64,000 nt of DNA from Toxorhynchites rutilus septentrionalis. Its lineage: Eukaryota > Arthropoda > Insecta > Diptera > Culicidae. This document shows positions 11,246-22,494 of this stretch, one piece after another. Position numbers and translations under genes: made by a program. Position 1 is the first letter of the stretch; every line of letters starts with the position of its first letter. The stretch covers positions 36,995,378 to 37,059,377 of the forward strand of contig NC_073746.1 in NCBI RefSeq assembly GCF_029784135.1, in the 5' to 3' direction. Below the pieces are notes generated by a model. That model worked only from the letters and a program-made list of their open reading frames with translations. It was not told where the DNA came from and did not search any database.

Positions 11246-11998
11246 GGTGGGTTATATCTATGATATAACCGCAAACTTGACGTGGGACTACCGTTGGCTT
11301 AGTAAGCATTTGTTTGTATTGATTAAATTATTGATTGAATGAAACAATTTCCGAATTCAATATTTTTGCTGTGTAACTTGTGGGAACTGAGCGAAAAACG
11401 GGTCTCAAACGGTGAAAGAAACTATAAATAACGTCATGCAACTTTTACCAAAAGAAATCAGCGAGCGTAAGCGTAATAAACGAGATATCTTTTCATTACA
11501 AGGTAGCAACATTTAATTTAATGTATCCGTGTATAGGTGCGTATGCTTATACCCACAAAGTAAAGAATTTGAACAAACGCCATATAATGTAAGGTACCTT
11601 GGTTTTGATGGCTGTGTTAGGGAACATATTTTGATGGGAACAAAAATTCCCCCAATTTGCATGTATTTGCAATGCCAATTTCCCCAGGCATCTTGATTTT
11701 GATAGCTGTGTCGTGGAAACCGTAAATCGGCCCAACCAAAAGGGGCAGTTAGGGCGCTTAGATAGCGTTTGACATTTACAGTTATTCAATTGCTTATCTC
11801 AGGAAGAATACATTTTATTAACTGTGATAGTTGCGTAGAAATATTTCCAATCAATCGATGCAAATATCTTTCCGAGCTATTAAGAAATGTTGGGTTATAA
11901 GCATTCGAAGTCTCTCAATTTTTTCCTGCATGTTTTGTGTTTAGGTTTTCATTTTACACCCCACATATTCCGGTTAGACGTAGTCCCACGTCAAAATT
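11246..11998. mobile_element. Repeat family Y, copy 2
   Basis: It starts GGTGGGTTATATCTATGATA and ends CCGGTTAGACGTAGTCCCAC, as copy 1 does. It carries about one and a half units of the 95 bp repeat (11590-11720) and none of the nested inserts of copy 1, so it serves as an empty-site control. It begins only 11 bp after another Y-type right end (11217-11234). Confidence 0.6.
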
Positions 11999-12312
11999 CA
12001 TCGGCTGTCATCGGTTAGAATGACTGTCGTTGCTGAACTCAAAAATAATTTTAATTAACACATCTGTACATAAAAAGTATAAGAATATCGCTTAGTGCCA
12101 GTTTCTGAACAAAACACGATCCCATTTCCTTATCATGAGCCTATTCTTTCAAACAATTTTTTTTGGGTCTTGGTATGGCCGTTATTGCATCTAACGCAAC
12201 TACGCATAACTTTACTCGTCAAAATTTCACCCGACCTTGCTCATTCTTGTCTATTAGTATAATTATGCAGTTATTTCTATACAGAAGCAGCCAGTAATTT
12301 GAGCTTTTTTTT

Positions 12313-13335
12313 CTAGAAAAACGCATAGCTCAACGATAAATCACAGGCCTCGTCCACCTTGCGTTGCATCAGTTCCTGCTCCTCGCTCGATTTTTCGTTC
12401 ACAATTGACATGCAACTGTCGTCATCTTCATCACTGCCAGCACTCCCTGCCTCATCGGGACTCACTTCCTCTCCGATGATTCTCCTCAAATCCGACAGAG
12501 GTTCTTTGGATAGTTCCAGCGATTGCTTCACTTGCAGATAGATGCTCTCCGCTTGCTCGAGAATTGCTATCAGGTTTAGGTTACCCGATAACTCATTGAC
12601 GTGTTTCAGAATTTCCGTAAACGTAAACTGCCCATCGATGAAAACGTCCATTTCTTGATCCAAGATCGCCACACAAATGAACAGGTGAAAGTTTGGGCAA
12701 GGTAGGTTCGTCCAGAGAACCTCCCAGAGATGCATGATGTCATCGTTGGAGAATTCTCGCTTAAACCAAACCAGCAGCCATCGGAAGCAAAAGTACATAT
12801 TCTCCGATTGGTTCTCCTTCAGATAATTGTAGAGTTTCTCGTTCACAAAGGCCAACAGCGTGCGCAGATGTTCCAGCTGTTGTTTCATTCCCTTTTGATC
12901 AATGTCGAAATTGCTGAACACCTTCTGCATGAATCCCACGAAGCACCAGAAACTCTCAGCCTCATTCTGCACCAAACATAGGATAGGTGCCAGCAGATCA
13001 CTCATGCCTTGGACATAACCCAGGTCAAAGTTGTACATCACGTAGGTCATCAGTATGTCCTGCAGCTTGGCAAGATTGGGGTTGTCATCCCCGGCGAAGA
13101 ATTCGTACGTTCGATCGGTTCGTTTGACGTCCTTTTCGATCTGGCATTTACGTTCTCGGTAGCCGGTGAAATTGTGCTCCTGGGTTGGGGTGATCGTGAG
13201 CCACTGGAGCTTCATCTGGAAGTACTCCTGGGTCTTACTGCCCCGACGCTCGTCTCGCTGGGCGGTCGTGTGGTCCCAGAAGTCCAGTTCGAGCAGATAT
13301 TTCCACACTTCGGCCCGGATGTCATTGTTGATGCC
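12313..13335 (-). CDS. TBC1D15: TBC1D15 exon 3: Rab-GAP TBC domain and C-terminus
   Basis: The last coding exon, 1023 nt (340 aa plus a TAG stop at 12313-12315). It begins with GGC right after a good acceptor (CTTTCCAG, 13336 onward on the minus strand), in phase 0, and continues the family reading KG|GINNDIRAEVWKYLL. It holds nearly the whole TBC domain. The family motifs include EKDVKRTDRTYEFF (arginine finger region, IxxDxxRT), DNPNLAKLQDIL, YVQGMSDLLAPIL (glutamine finger, YxQ), ESFWCFVGFM, and FCFRWLLVWFKREFS followed by LWEVLWTNLPCPNFHLF. TBC1D15 stimulates GTP hydrolysis by Rab7 and related Rabs in endolysosomal and mitochondrial quality-control pathways. The last 80 residues are acidic (SDEDDDSCMS) and variable. 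Both catalytic fingers are present, so the gene should be functional. Confidence 0.95.
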   Translation of the reverse strand, partial: GINNDIRAEVWKYLLELDFWDHTTAQRDERRGSKTQEYFQMKLQWLTITPTQEHNFTGYRERKCQIEKDVKRTDRTYEFFAGDDNPNLAKLQDILMTYVMYNFDLGYVQGMSDLLAPILCLVQNEAESFWCFVGFMQKVFSNFDIDQKGMKQQLEHLRTLLAFVNEKLYNYLKENQSENMYFCFRWLLVWFKREFSNDDIMHLWEVLWTNLPCPNFHLFICVAILDQEMDVFIDGQFTFTEILKHVNELSGNLNLIAILEQAESIYLQVKQSLELSKEPLSDLRRIIGEEVSPDEAGSAGSDEDDDSCMSIVNEKSSEEQELMQRKVDEACDLSLSYAFF

Positions 13336-13587
13336 CTGGAAAGGGATCGAAGATGAATGTTGAATTTTTCGAACTAGTAGAATACAGAGGCGTAACGTGA
13401 TCGGATAACATCAGGTGTTACGAACAGATGATACAAATGAACAAAATAAAAGGATGTAGGCAAGAAAAAAAATGTAAGGGGTTGTATCTAGGACACGACC
13501 GCATTTTGGACATAGAACAACGCAATTATATTATGTAATCCACCTGTTTCTCACTTTGAATATTATTTTAGAATGCATCGACATTTT

Positions 13588-13740
13588 CTATATAGGAGGT
13601 CACTCTACGAAAAATGTAACGTTTTATTAAGAGTTTTCAAATGCATATTACGCAGAATCTTTCTTACGATATATGTTATAACATATACCATTAGACGGAA
13701 AATTTATCCAAAATTTTTTTCACCTTAGGCATCAACTGTG
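13588..13740. repeat. Dispersed repeat, inverted partner of 10430-10570
   Basis: It shares GTCACTCTACGAAAAATGTA..., TTATTAAGAG, and a later CATTAGACGGAAAATTTATC block with the reverse complement of 10430-10570. No coding sequence. Confidence 0.5.
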
Positions 13741-13999
13741 GAAATAATTAAACAAGTGAGCAATTTAACAAATAAGAGAGGTATGTTTTGCGAGCGAATA
13801 CGAAGGTAAATAATGTATTATGCATTCTTTCATTAAACTTATCTTTCGTTACCATGAATGTTGTGTGCAACATAAAATTGTGCGCAATAGTTCGTTCTAT
13901 CAAACAAGTTAGCAAGACCTTTCTTAAATCTAATAAGAAATCAGATGCAAGATTTCATCGATGCAACGAGGAAAGTGTCGCGCATACAGTGATTGCTAG

Positions 14000-14241
14000 T
14001 TAACCCCTTGCCGTTTGATTTAATTTCCAACAACAGGGTCCAAACACGAGCACATTGAATCGTCCCGATACTCTGTTGAGTGTGCGCATCTTACTTACGA
14101 TCGTAGCAGTCCCGCATCATCACACGCCTGAAGCATGTGTCCATTTCACATCGATAGACCACGAGTGAGGTTCGATTTTGTACGTTCTGGCACAGTCTAA
14201 TCGCAACGAGTGTGGTTCGACGTTATACGTGAAGGGGTTAA
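14000..14241. mobile_element. piggyBac-like MITE (TTAA target site)
   Basis: Flanked by TTAA (14000-14003 and 14238-14241). The ends CCCCTTGCCGT and CCCCTTCACGT are inverted. TTAA duplication plus CCC-starting ends is typical of piggyBac-type elements. A fragment of the same family is at 37662-37700. Confidence 0.7.
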
Positions 14242-14270
14242 TTGGGCCGGAAAATCAATACAATTATCGA

Positions 14271-14428
14271 ATTTCACTCGCTAACTGGACTGCAAAACAG
14301 CAAAAGCTATACTTCAAATTGGAGATGACATCTAGTATTGATACATATGTAAATGCTTTTCTAACTGGGCTAACGTACGTCCAGTTATAGATAAGTCCAG
14401 TTGAAGATAGTCCAGTTAGTGAATTACT
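14271..14428. mobile_element. Small inverted-repeat MITE
   Basis: The left arm contains CTAACTGGACT and the right arm AGTCCAGTTAG, close to the two edges. The internal sequence contains two further copies of GTCCAGTT. No coding sequence; the target duplication is not clear. Confidence 0.45.
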
Positions 14429-15064
14429 TCTGTATATGACTGGGTGACGAACATCTTAAGCGAGTGTCTTCCGGACTGCGGCAATTGTACAGCGAAAATG
14501 ATATCAATACTAGGAGGGTGGCATCGATTATCATTTAAGGACTTTTTGAGACCGGCATTACATCGCATCATAACAATGAAACGAAATGGAAAATTAATAA
14601 TCTTTATGACTCATATTCATAATTCTCAATGACTCAATTCCTTCTATGATTGATTGAGCCGTAGAATCAATACAACTTGAGCTCGAATTATCCGAAAAAC
14701 GTGAATACTGATTTAACAAACGAACGGGATTCGCAAGAAAAAAGTGGCGTTTGGTAGACAGATGAAAAAACTCATTTATACGAAAACTAGAATAGGCGTT
14801 TCGTCTGAATTGTTTATTTTTCGAAAGTTCGAACGGATAAATTTGATTCGAACGCATTTCATGTGTATTTTACCTCAAAATATAACGAAATCATTTCATG
14901 TGTATTTTTCACCTCAAATATAACGAAATCGTAAGTATTTTCAAATTGTTTTTTGTTTCTTCCTCATAAAATTAATTTTCGATGTAATCAATGACGATAT
15001 TTTTTTTGTTTGCTGATCCACATATACTTCATCTACCATTTCACCCTGTTATGTGTCTAAGTTG

Positions 15065-16045
15065 AACTAACAGATCTCTGAACAATGACAGGATGTCGAC
15101 TCAAAATTCGAAAAAAAAATCCCCGATATTCCCTGATTTTCAAGTAATTTTGACGTAAGACTACGTCTTTCATTTCTATACCGGGGTGTAAAATCAAAGT
15201 TTCGAAAACGAAAGCGTTACGCCGGAGACCGAGATTTTGAGCGTTAATAGCTCCTAAACAATTGAACGAAATGGTATGATAAATACTTCATTCGAAAGAT
15301 AAAATGTCTACGCGTTATATACTTGTTACTTTTTGATCCAAAAACTTGTTTCAATAGTCTTAAAATTGCTCATGAAAGCGCGGATGAACGGTGTCACCAA
15401 GAGCCTGTTTGTGCACCCTAGGCCAGAAGGGAATCTATCAGGAGGAGAGTGATGCCACAAACGGTTCCCTGGGAAGACATCGCTACACACACATACACGC
15501 GCGGCTATTAACAGGTGGTTATCGAGTTGGCATTAATCACTGGTGGGCTTCCAGTATCGAGGAAAATGTGGAAATATCTAATCGTTACTGAAAATAATCT
15601 GCCAGTTCCTCTGGGAATTTTCAAAATATATTCATGTGAAAGAGTTTAATTGAATGTTTTCTATCCATGTTACACTGTGACCAAATACATTAGGTTTTGT
15701 GATTTTTCAATCAATCGCAATCAACAGGATAGCTTCTGAAGATTATTCTTCCCCATCAGTAGGATATTTCCGTATCCAATATTGGATGCATAAAACCTTG
15801 TGCCTCCAACGTAACGCTCTCGTTTTCGAAGTTCTCCAAATATTCATTCATTCAGAATGAATTAAGATTCAACTTCATACAAATGATCTCTAAATCAACG
15901 ATAGTCCTACGTCACCCTTGCGGTTATACCATAGATATAACCCACTTCCTGTTTTTCGGAAAATTCCAGATGTATGTTTGTCATCGAATTCTCTAATAGT
16001 ATTTTAGCTGTAGTTCCTAAAACATCTAGTTAGCTTAAACAATGA
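15065..16045. repeat. Dispersed repeat Z with a family Y insertion at 15151-15955
   Basis: The two outer parts (15065-15150 and 15956-16045) match, in inverted orientation, one continuous segment at 46966-47140, which lacks the middle. The middle has Y-type ends: GACGTAAGACTACGTC at the left, and TTGCGGTTATACCATAGATA near the right. So 46966-47140 is an empty-site paralogue and the insertion limits are about 15151-15955. Confidence 0.65.
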
Positions 16046-16721
16046 AATTTATGAACGCCTGTATGTGATATTTAATTGAGTTAAACGACGGCTAAGTAGT
16101 GTCGTCAAAAAATTAAAAAAAATGGGTTTACTAACACAGTTCAATGTTATCTTTTATTATGTTATCAATGTTATCCTGAATGAGATATTTTTATTTTTAT
16201 TCAGATTAATTTCATGAAACTGTGACGTTTTTAACGAAATCAACATTAATCAACTAGCTCAATATTTTTATTGATGCTATCTTTCGAACTTGTCGCGCAG
16301 CCCTCCTTCATGTTCTCATAAAAAATCCTCCCCCATGTTTTCACAAAAATATTCGCTATTAATGGAAAAGCCCCCTTAACGCTGGGGTTTCCACACGAGA
16401 GACAGAAGACCATTTTTGGTAAAAAGTTCCGTAAAAAGTCCTTTCCAAAAATGGTCCAGTCGTTTATTTTTCGGGTCATAGTGAGGAAACTTGTTTATGC
16501 TGCTAGCAATATTGTTTCAGTGATAAGTCTTCTGGAACTCCACTGCCACGTCCAAAATCCGTCAAATATCAAAATAGTCAACAGTCAAAAGCTTGTCGAA
16601 TTGTTTTCCCTCCAATTTTTTATCGGTATCAATGATAGAAAGATCAAGGATACATCAACGCTTCATAAGCTTTAAAACCAGTGTTTTGCATCTCAGATGA
16701 TGTCTGTCGTAAAATTTTGGT

Positions 16722-17535
16722 GAGTTTTTGACGTAGGACTACGTCTTACATAAAGGGTGCCAAATCAGGAAACTGGTCACGTTTTTATGAAATAAAGTTA
16801 ACGTTAATAACAATATTGGCTGCGAACGGATTTTCACGATTTGCATACCAATCGAACTGGAAATTTTCTAAGATTTGTTTAATATGCTATACATTACAAT
16901 CCCATAGTCTGTATATGGTTTAAATTTATGAAAATCAGAAGCATTCCCATTTCCCCATACATTTGTTCTGTTCATTTGCGTGCTTTCCCGAACAGAGCTG
17001 TCAATATCGGGTAACATATGCAGCCACTAGAATAGAAACAATGAAGGGGGATAGCGAAAAGAGAATATTTGCGAAGTACCCTTGCTTAGAAAGTCTACTG
17101 TCGCTAGCGTATAAGTATTGCATCTCATCTGAGGAAAATTCTCAGAATCTTTCTGTGCCCGAAACAACAAAGGTCGCTTATTCTGCTCGTTTGGTGTTTC
17201 ATGTTTCCCCTTGAGTTGTGAACGCTAGCGAATATTTTTCGATGTTTCATTTCTATGTTTGATGCTTGTTGAATGGCGATGCACGAAAGATGCCTCTCGT
17301 TAAATACTCAGTGCAATGCGTGCATTGATATAAAGAAACAAATTGCGACATATTGCCAATAAGTGTAGCGTTCTCGCAAAGGTAAGAAAGAATCGTTGCT
17401 TCTCGAAATGATTCTACAAAACCACGCAAGCCATTAAACCTTTCCAGGGTCCCCGGAACTTTTTACTGAAGAGTTATTTATGAAATTTCGACGTATTCGC
17501 AAATAATATCCGAAATGATAAACCTCCTACCTCCT
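16722..17535. repeat. Isolated Y-type end motif, then unrecognised AT-rich sequence
   Basis: TTGACGTAGGACTACGTCTT at about 16724 is a Y-type end without a recognisable partner nearby. The rest to 17535 shows no convincing gene; one open stretch at 16963-17214 has no recognised motif. Confidence 0.35.
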
Positions 17536-17704
17536 AAGCGGTCGTGTCTCGGATACAACCCCTCGAATTTTTTAAATCCACCGATCCTTTGATGAACCGT
17601 GTCAAATATGCAATCCGAAGATACCCGAATTCAAAAGTTTTTCTTCTCCATTTTGAAAGACTAGTTGCAGCTCACGTAATATGACTTTATCACGTTCATA
17701 CCCC

Positions 17705-18136
17705 TCATCGACACAAGAAGAAGTTTGTTAAAATATATAATTCCCTGGCTTCTTTAAAAGCTGCAAGTAGATCTCTGAAGCTTGAGAACATCTCAAGAAC
17801 ATTGACGTCATGCAACGATTTACCAAATCCTTCTCTTCTCCATCCCAATACCTGACATTCAGATCTATCTGTAAGTTTTATCAAGCCAAACATAATCATA
17901 AAGCTCATTTTATCACGCCCACGCCCATTCTCAGCTTGCTGGCTGTTACGAAACATTGTTCTCAATACAACTATGGCTTTTTCAGCAGTGCTTAGTGATT
18001 TGTGACACTTAACTGATTCTATGCGCCACAGGATCTTAGCTTTGATAGTATGATTTTCAAGCATGAATTTATCAATAGTTTCCGAAGAAGAAAAGGAAGG
18101 GAATGTGTTGAAGCTGAACTGCAGATACTGATGCAA
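17705..18136 (-). pseudogene. Unidentified conserved-looking ORF, possibly transposon-derived
   Basis: A 143-codon open frame. The segment IKAKILWRIESVKCHKSL followed by LRTMFRNSQQAENGRGRDKMSFMIMFGLI resembles a short conserved block (W...H.S....F..MFPDS.IA......K..Y...YG) that I recall from transposon-associated arthropod proteins. The match is from memory and weak. The upstream and downstream parts look random, so this would be a fragment. It lies in the TBC1D15 intron next to TIR element A. Confidence 0.28.
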
Positions 18137-20499
18137 AAATTACTACTTCAGTAGTAAAAATTTTTATTTGAAATTCGAACAATTGCAAACTGGTAGGCCT
18201 GGCGTGGTAAACTGATAGAGAACAATATGGATAACGCTACCAGACTGTAGATTTACATGTTAAATATAAAGGGCCTGATCACGAACGTCACTTCACGGTG
18301 AAAACGGAGTGAATTGTATGCAACATTATTACGGCTGCCACCGTGTGTGTAGAATCCGGAAGAGTTCATTCGTCGTGACAACTTCGATGTACTCGGTATT
18401 ATTATGAATATCACGTTACTGTCATGTCACGGTGAAAAATGTGTATTTTTGTCACTTGTGTTTTAGATGGTGAAAGCTAGTCACGCGGAATGGAGTAAGT
18501 TTAATTTCATATTTAGCTTTTTTGTCAACATTTTGAATCTAGTCTTCTGTTGTTTAGGAAAGAAAAGATAAACAAACAGTAATTTACCCTCTTGGTGGCA
18601 TTTTTAGACGGAATCCTGACGTATCCAGAGGACGTAAATTTGTTCATTTTGACTCGGACGATGATTATGGTTGGTTATGTATAGTATTGATTTTTTGATA
18701 TTTTGAGTACTGAATAATCACCGTGAAGTTTTTCCAGCATTGTAGAGCAGGTTTTTGTAATTCAAACATTCATATGATAGTTATAACAGACGATAGTTGT
18801 AAAGAATAAGGCCATTATTTTTTTTTCATTTTTACGTAATATATATTTTCAACGATATTGTTTTGAAGACATGCTTTGAATAAAAGAATCTTAAAAAAGT
18901 GATAATAGATTGAAGAGCCAAATGATCTGCAAAGTTTAATGTTTCATAAAAACAAAGGACTGAACTGAACTGATAATTTCAATGTTTCAAACAATGAGGA
19001 TAAAATGAGTCTATCATTGCAAAGCATTCACAAGATATTGTTTTGAAATTCTTTTTTCATAATTTTGATATCCATTCAAAGAAAATCTGTATCATTTTCT
19101 GCTTTTAGAAAATTACTTGAAATCCATCAGATGTTTTATACGAAGATTATGTTTCTGTAAATGCTATTAATCGGTTTCTGTTTAAATAATTAAATCAAAC
19201 CTCGTGTCCCGTATATCAAATTACACGAGAATAGGAAGAATACAGGGTTGGAGTTCAGAATCCCATATGGGAGTAGCTCAGATTATACTGATCGTGAGGT
19301 GGATAAATTCGGGTTTTCCATGAGTTAAAGAAGGTATTATTATTCAACAAAATTGTAGAAATGGTTTTTACAAAATGATTTTAACCTTGCCTTTTACTAA
19401 ATGCTTCAAACGAGTAAGACAGAGTTAAGAAAAAGAATATGCGAGATGTTCATTATTATAGGTAATAATCATGTTTTATCTCTAGAGTAATTTATAGAAG
19501 AAAAAAAATACCTTATTCACGATCAACCAAATATTCTTCCTAATCTTTGAACTAGCATTTGATTCAGCAATCTAACGCACGCATGAATCATGGGAAGAGC
19601 CCCAATAGTTGACATCGAAATACCGAATCATCGAGGTAAAATTGCAAACTTGTCATTCTAAAACATACGTTTAATTCAATTGAATATTATCTCATACACT
19701 CATTGGGCCTAATCACGAACGTCACTTCACGGTGAAAACGAAGTGAATTGTATACAACCTTATCACGGCTGTCACCGTGCGTGAAGATTCCAGAAGAGTT
19801 CATCCGTCGTGACAACGTTGATGAACTGGGTGTTATTATGAATACCGCGATGCTGTCATGTCACGGTGAAAAACAGGTATATTTGTCACTTGTGTTTTGG
19901 ATGGTGAAAGCTTGTCACGCGGAATGGAGTAAGTTTAGTTTCGTATTTATTTAGCTTTTTTGCTAACATTTTGAATCTTGTCATGTCTTGTTTAGGAAAG
20001 AAAAGACAAACAAACAGCAATCTACCCGCTTGGTGGCGGGATACGAAATCCTGACGTATCCAGAGGACGTAAATTTGTTTATTTGGACTCGGACGATCAT
20101 TATGGTTAATTGTGCCTAATATTAATTTGCTGATATTTTGAGTATTGAATAATAACCGTGAAATTTTTCCAACATTGTAGAGCAGGTATTTGTAATTTAA
20201 ACATTCGCACGATAGTTATAACAGACCTCAGTAAGGCCATTATTTTTTTACTTTTTACGTAATAAATATGTTCAACAATATTGTTTTGAAGACATGCTTT
20301 GAATAAAAGAATGTTAAAAAAAATTATAATAGATTAAAGAGCCAAATGAACTGCAAAGTTTAATGTTTCTTAAAAACAAAGAACTGAACTCAACTGATAA
20401 TAAGCTTCAAACAAGGAAAAAATGAGTCTTTCATTGCAAAGCATTCTCAAGATACTGTTTTGAAATTCTTTTTTATAATTTTGAGATCCGTCTAAAGTA

Positions 20500-20606
20500 T
20501 TTTTTTTTCTGTATTATAGTGACTTTCAACGCTTCTGGCTGGTTCGTCACTTTTACCTTCCATTTTGGAAGAATGTCGGGAGTGAGAATTGAACTCGTGA
20601 TCTTGA
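20500..20606 (-). mobile_element. 5'-truncated SINE (second family), 11 bp target duplication
   Basis: Flanked by CGTCTAAAGTA (20489-20499 and 20607-20617). The sequence is the minus-strand 3' two-thirds of the SINE at 9787. It lacks the A box. The equivalent position in element A (about 19070-19085) is empty. Confidence 0.85.
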
Positions 20607-21218
20607 CGTCTAAAGTAAATCTGCATCACTTTCTGCTTTCAGAAAATTTCTTGAAATCCATCAGATGTTTTATATGAAGATTATGTTTCTGACCGATGCT
20701 GTTGATCAGTTTCTGTTTAAATAATTAAATCAAACCTCGTGTCCCGTATATCAAATTGCAAGAGAATAGGAAAGATAAAAGGATTGAAATTCAGAATGCC
20801 ATATGGTAGTAGCTCAGATTATACTGGTCGTGAGGTGGATAAATTCGGGTTTTCTATGAGCTAAAGAAGGTATTATTATTCAACAAAATTGTAGAAATGA
20901 TTCTCACAAAATGATTCTAACCTTGACCTATATTAAATGCTTCTCACTATTCAAACGAGAAAGACAGAGATGTTCATTATCATACATAATAGTCATGTTT
21001 TATCTCAAGAGTAATTTATAGAAAGAGAAAATAAAATTATATTCCCATATGTTCAACAACTATATTATTCACTAGCAACCAAGTATTCCTCCTCATATTT
21101 GAACCAGCGTTCGATTCAGCAAACCAACGCACCAAACAAATGAATCATGGAATGAGCCCGAATAATTGGCATTGAAATACCGAATCATCGAGGTATAATC
21201 GCAAACTTGTCACTCTAA

Positions 21219-21539
21219 GGGTGGGTTTAGACCAGTTATATATTCATGTGAAGAAATATGATGAGATCTATAGAAATCGCATCAACCGTTTACACTAGCG
21301 TGAACTTCTATAATGAATATATTCATATTTTCGGTGAATTTATTCACCTAAAGTAGAACTGCATCCAACTTTAGTGATTTCTCACCAGTGAGCAATTCAC
21401 AAGCGTTTACATATGCTGAATTTATTCAAGTTATATATACCTCGAATAAGTGTATCATATTTATTCTCACCCGTTTACACCTATTTTCACGTGAATAAAT
21501 CCATCTATAGCTATAGATCTCCCTAATGTAAACCCGCCA
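21219..21539. mobile_element. 321 bp MITE, TAA target duplication
   Basis: Flanked by TAA (21216-21218 and 21540-21542). The ends GGGTGGGTTTAGA and, reversed, TGGCGGGTTTACA are inverted. The equivalent place in element A (about 19660) is uninterrupted. A half copy is at 23208-23317. The 3 bp TAA target site suggests PIF/Harbinger. Confidence 0.75.
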
Positions 21540-21770
21540 TAAAACATAAGCTTAATTAAATGGAATATTATCTCATACACGGTATCAATTTTACCTACAT
21601 AACGTTCAAACGCCCGAAATTATGCAATTAACATGTCTCTTATAGACGGGAATGAACTCTTTCACTTCACGGAGTTAAAATCCGTAGAGTTTTATTTTTA
21701 CACGCAACTGTCCGTGACAATGATGATAGACACAAAAAGATTAAGTGAAGTGTAAGTGACGTGAAAGCGT

Positions 21771-22188
21771 TTTTTTTTTTATCCAGTTCATTTATTTGTA
21801 AGGCTCAATCGCATAAGCTTTGCGGAGCCGCTAATTCAAGGTTTGTTTATACAAAGTTTCAACTAATTTCTATGTTTAGTAGGATTCGACCGAATACTCG
21901 CGGTTTACTCGAGGTTAAAAGGGCAACATTTTTGTGGAACGGGTCAGGTTGGGGATATGGATATGAGGTATCGTTGTCTCAACCGAGGGTTGCCGCACGC
22001 ATGACCAGGGATAGCATCTGGTGTTCGACTAGCTGTCGAGGGTGGGCGACGGTGAGATGGGGGGACAAGACAAACAAACTAATAACGTAAAAGAAAAACA
22101 CAAAAGCATTAAATACTTATACTAGACCGTTTCACAAACATATAGATCAACTGCATATAGCAGATGTCGCGAGTTCCCAATACGACTC
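21771..22188 (-). mobile_element. LINE 3' tail, 13 bp target duplication
   Basis: Flanked by GACGTGAAAGCGT (21758-21770 and 22189-22201). Read on the minus strand it is a GC-richer 3' UTR ending GAGCCTTACAAATAAATGAA and poly(A). The end resembles that of the insert at 51465-51991 (GAGCCTAATAAAATAAAC...), so both may come from related LINEs. No coding sequence remains. Confidence 0.75.
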
Positions 22189-22494
22189 GACGTGAAAGCG
22201 TATGTGGCAGTGATGTTCGTGGTCAGGCCCATTAATTTTACCTACATAATGTTTAAACGTCCGAGATTATACAACCGACTTAACGTTCAAACGCCCGAAA
22301 TTATGCAATTGACATGTCTCTCATAAACGGGAATGAACTCTTTCACTTCAATGAGTTTATTTTTGCACGCAACTGTCCGATGATGATAACAAAAAGATTA
22401 AGTGAAGTGTAAGTGACGTGAAAGCGTAGGTGACAGTGATATTCGTAATCAGGCCCATAATATATTAATATATTACATTTACGATTGAACAACG

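Larger units (their letters stand above)
19705..22230. mobile_element. TIR element B, inserted into element A
   Basis: Ends GGGCCTAATCACGAACGTCA and, reversed, GGGCCTGACCACGAACATCA. It is flanked by ATT on both sides (19702-19704 and 22231-22233), a 3 bp target duplication. Its interior aligns along its length with A at roughly 90 percent identity by eye. It carries three later insertions that A lacks: a SINE (20500-20606), a MITE (21219-21539) and a LINE tail (21771-22188). Confidence 0.7.
18271..22456. mobile_element. TIR element A (GGGCCTGAT ends), host of element B
   Basis: The left end GGGCCTGATCACGAACGTCA (18271) and the reverse complement of the right end (GGGCCTGATTACGAATATCA, ending 22456) are inverted repeats. 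Element A is interrupted at 19704/22231 by element B of the same family. Joined without B, A's own sequence is continuous and aligns with B's interior (CTCATACACT... then AATTTTACCTACATAA). No transposase frame survives. GGG-starting ends and a 3 bp target site suggest PIF/Harbinger, tentatively. Confidence 0.65.

Noticed and set aside
21761..22090. 109-codon open frame
   Set aside because: It lies inside a retroposed LINE 3' UTR read in the antisense direction and begins in the poly(T).
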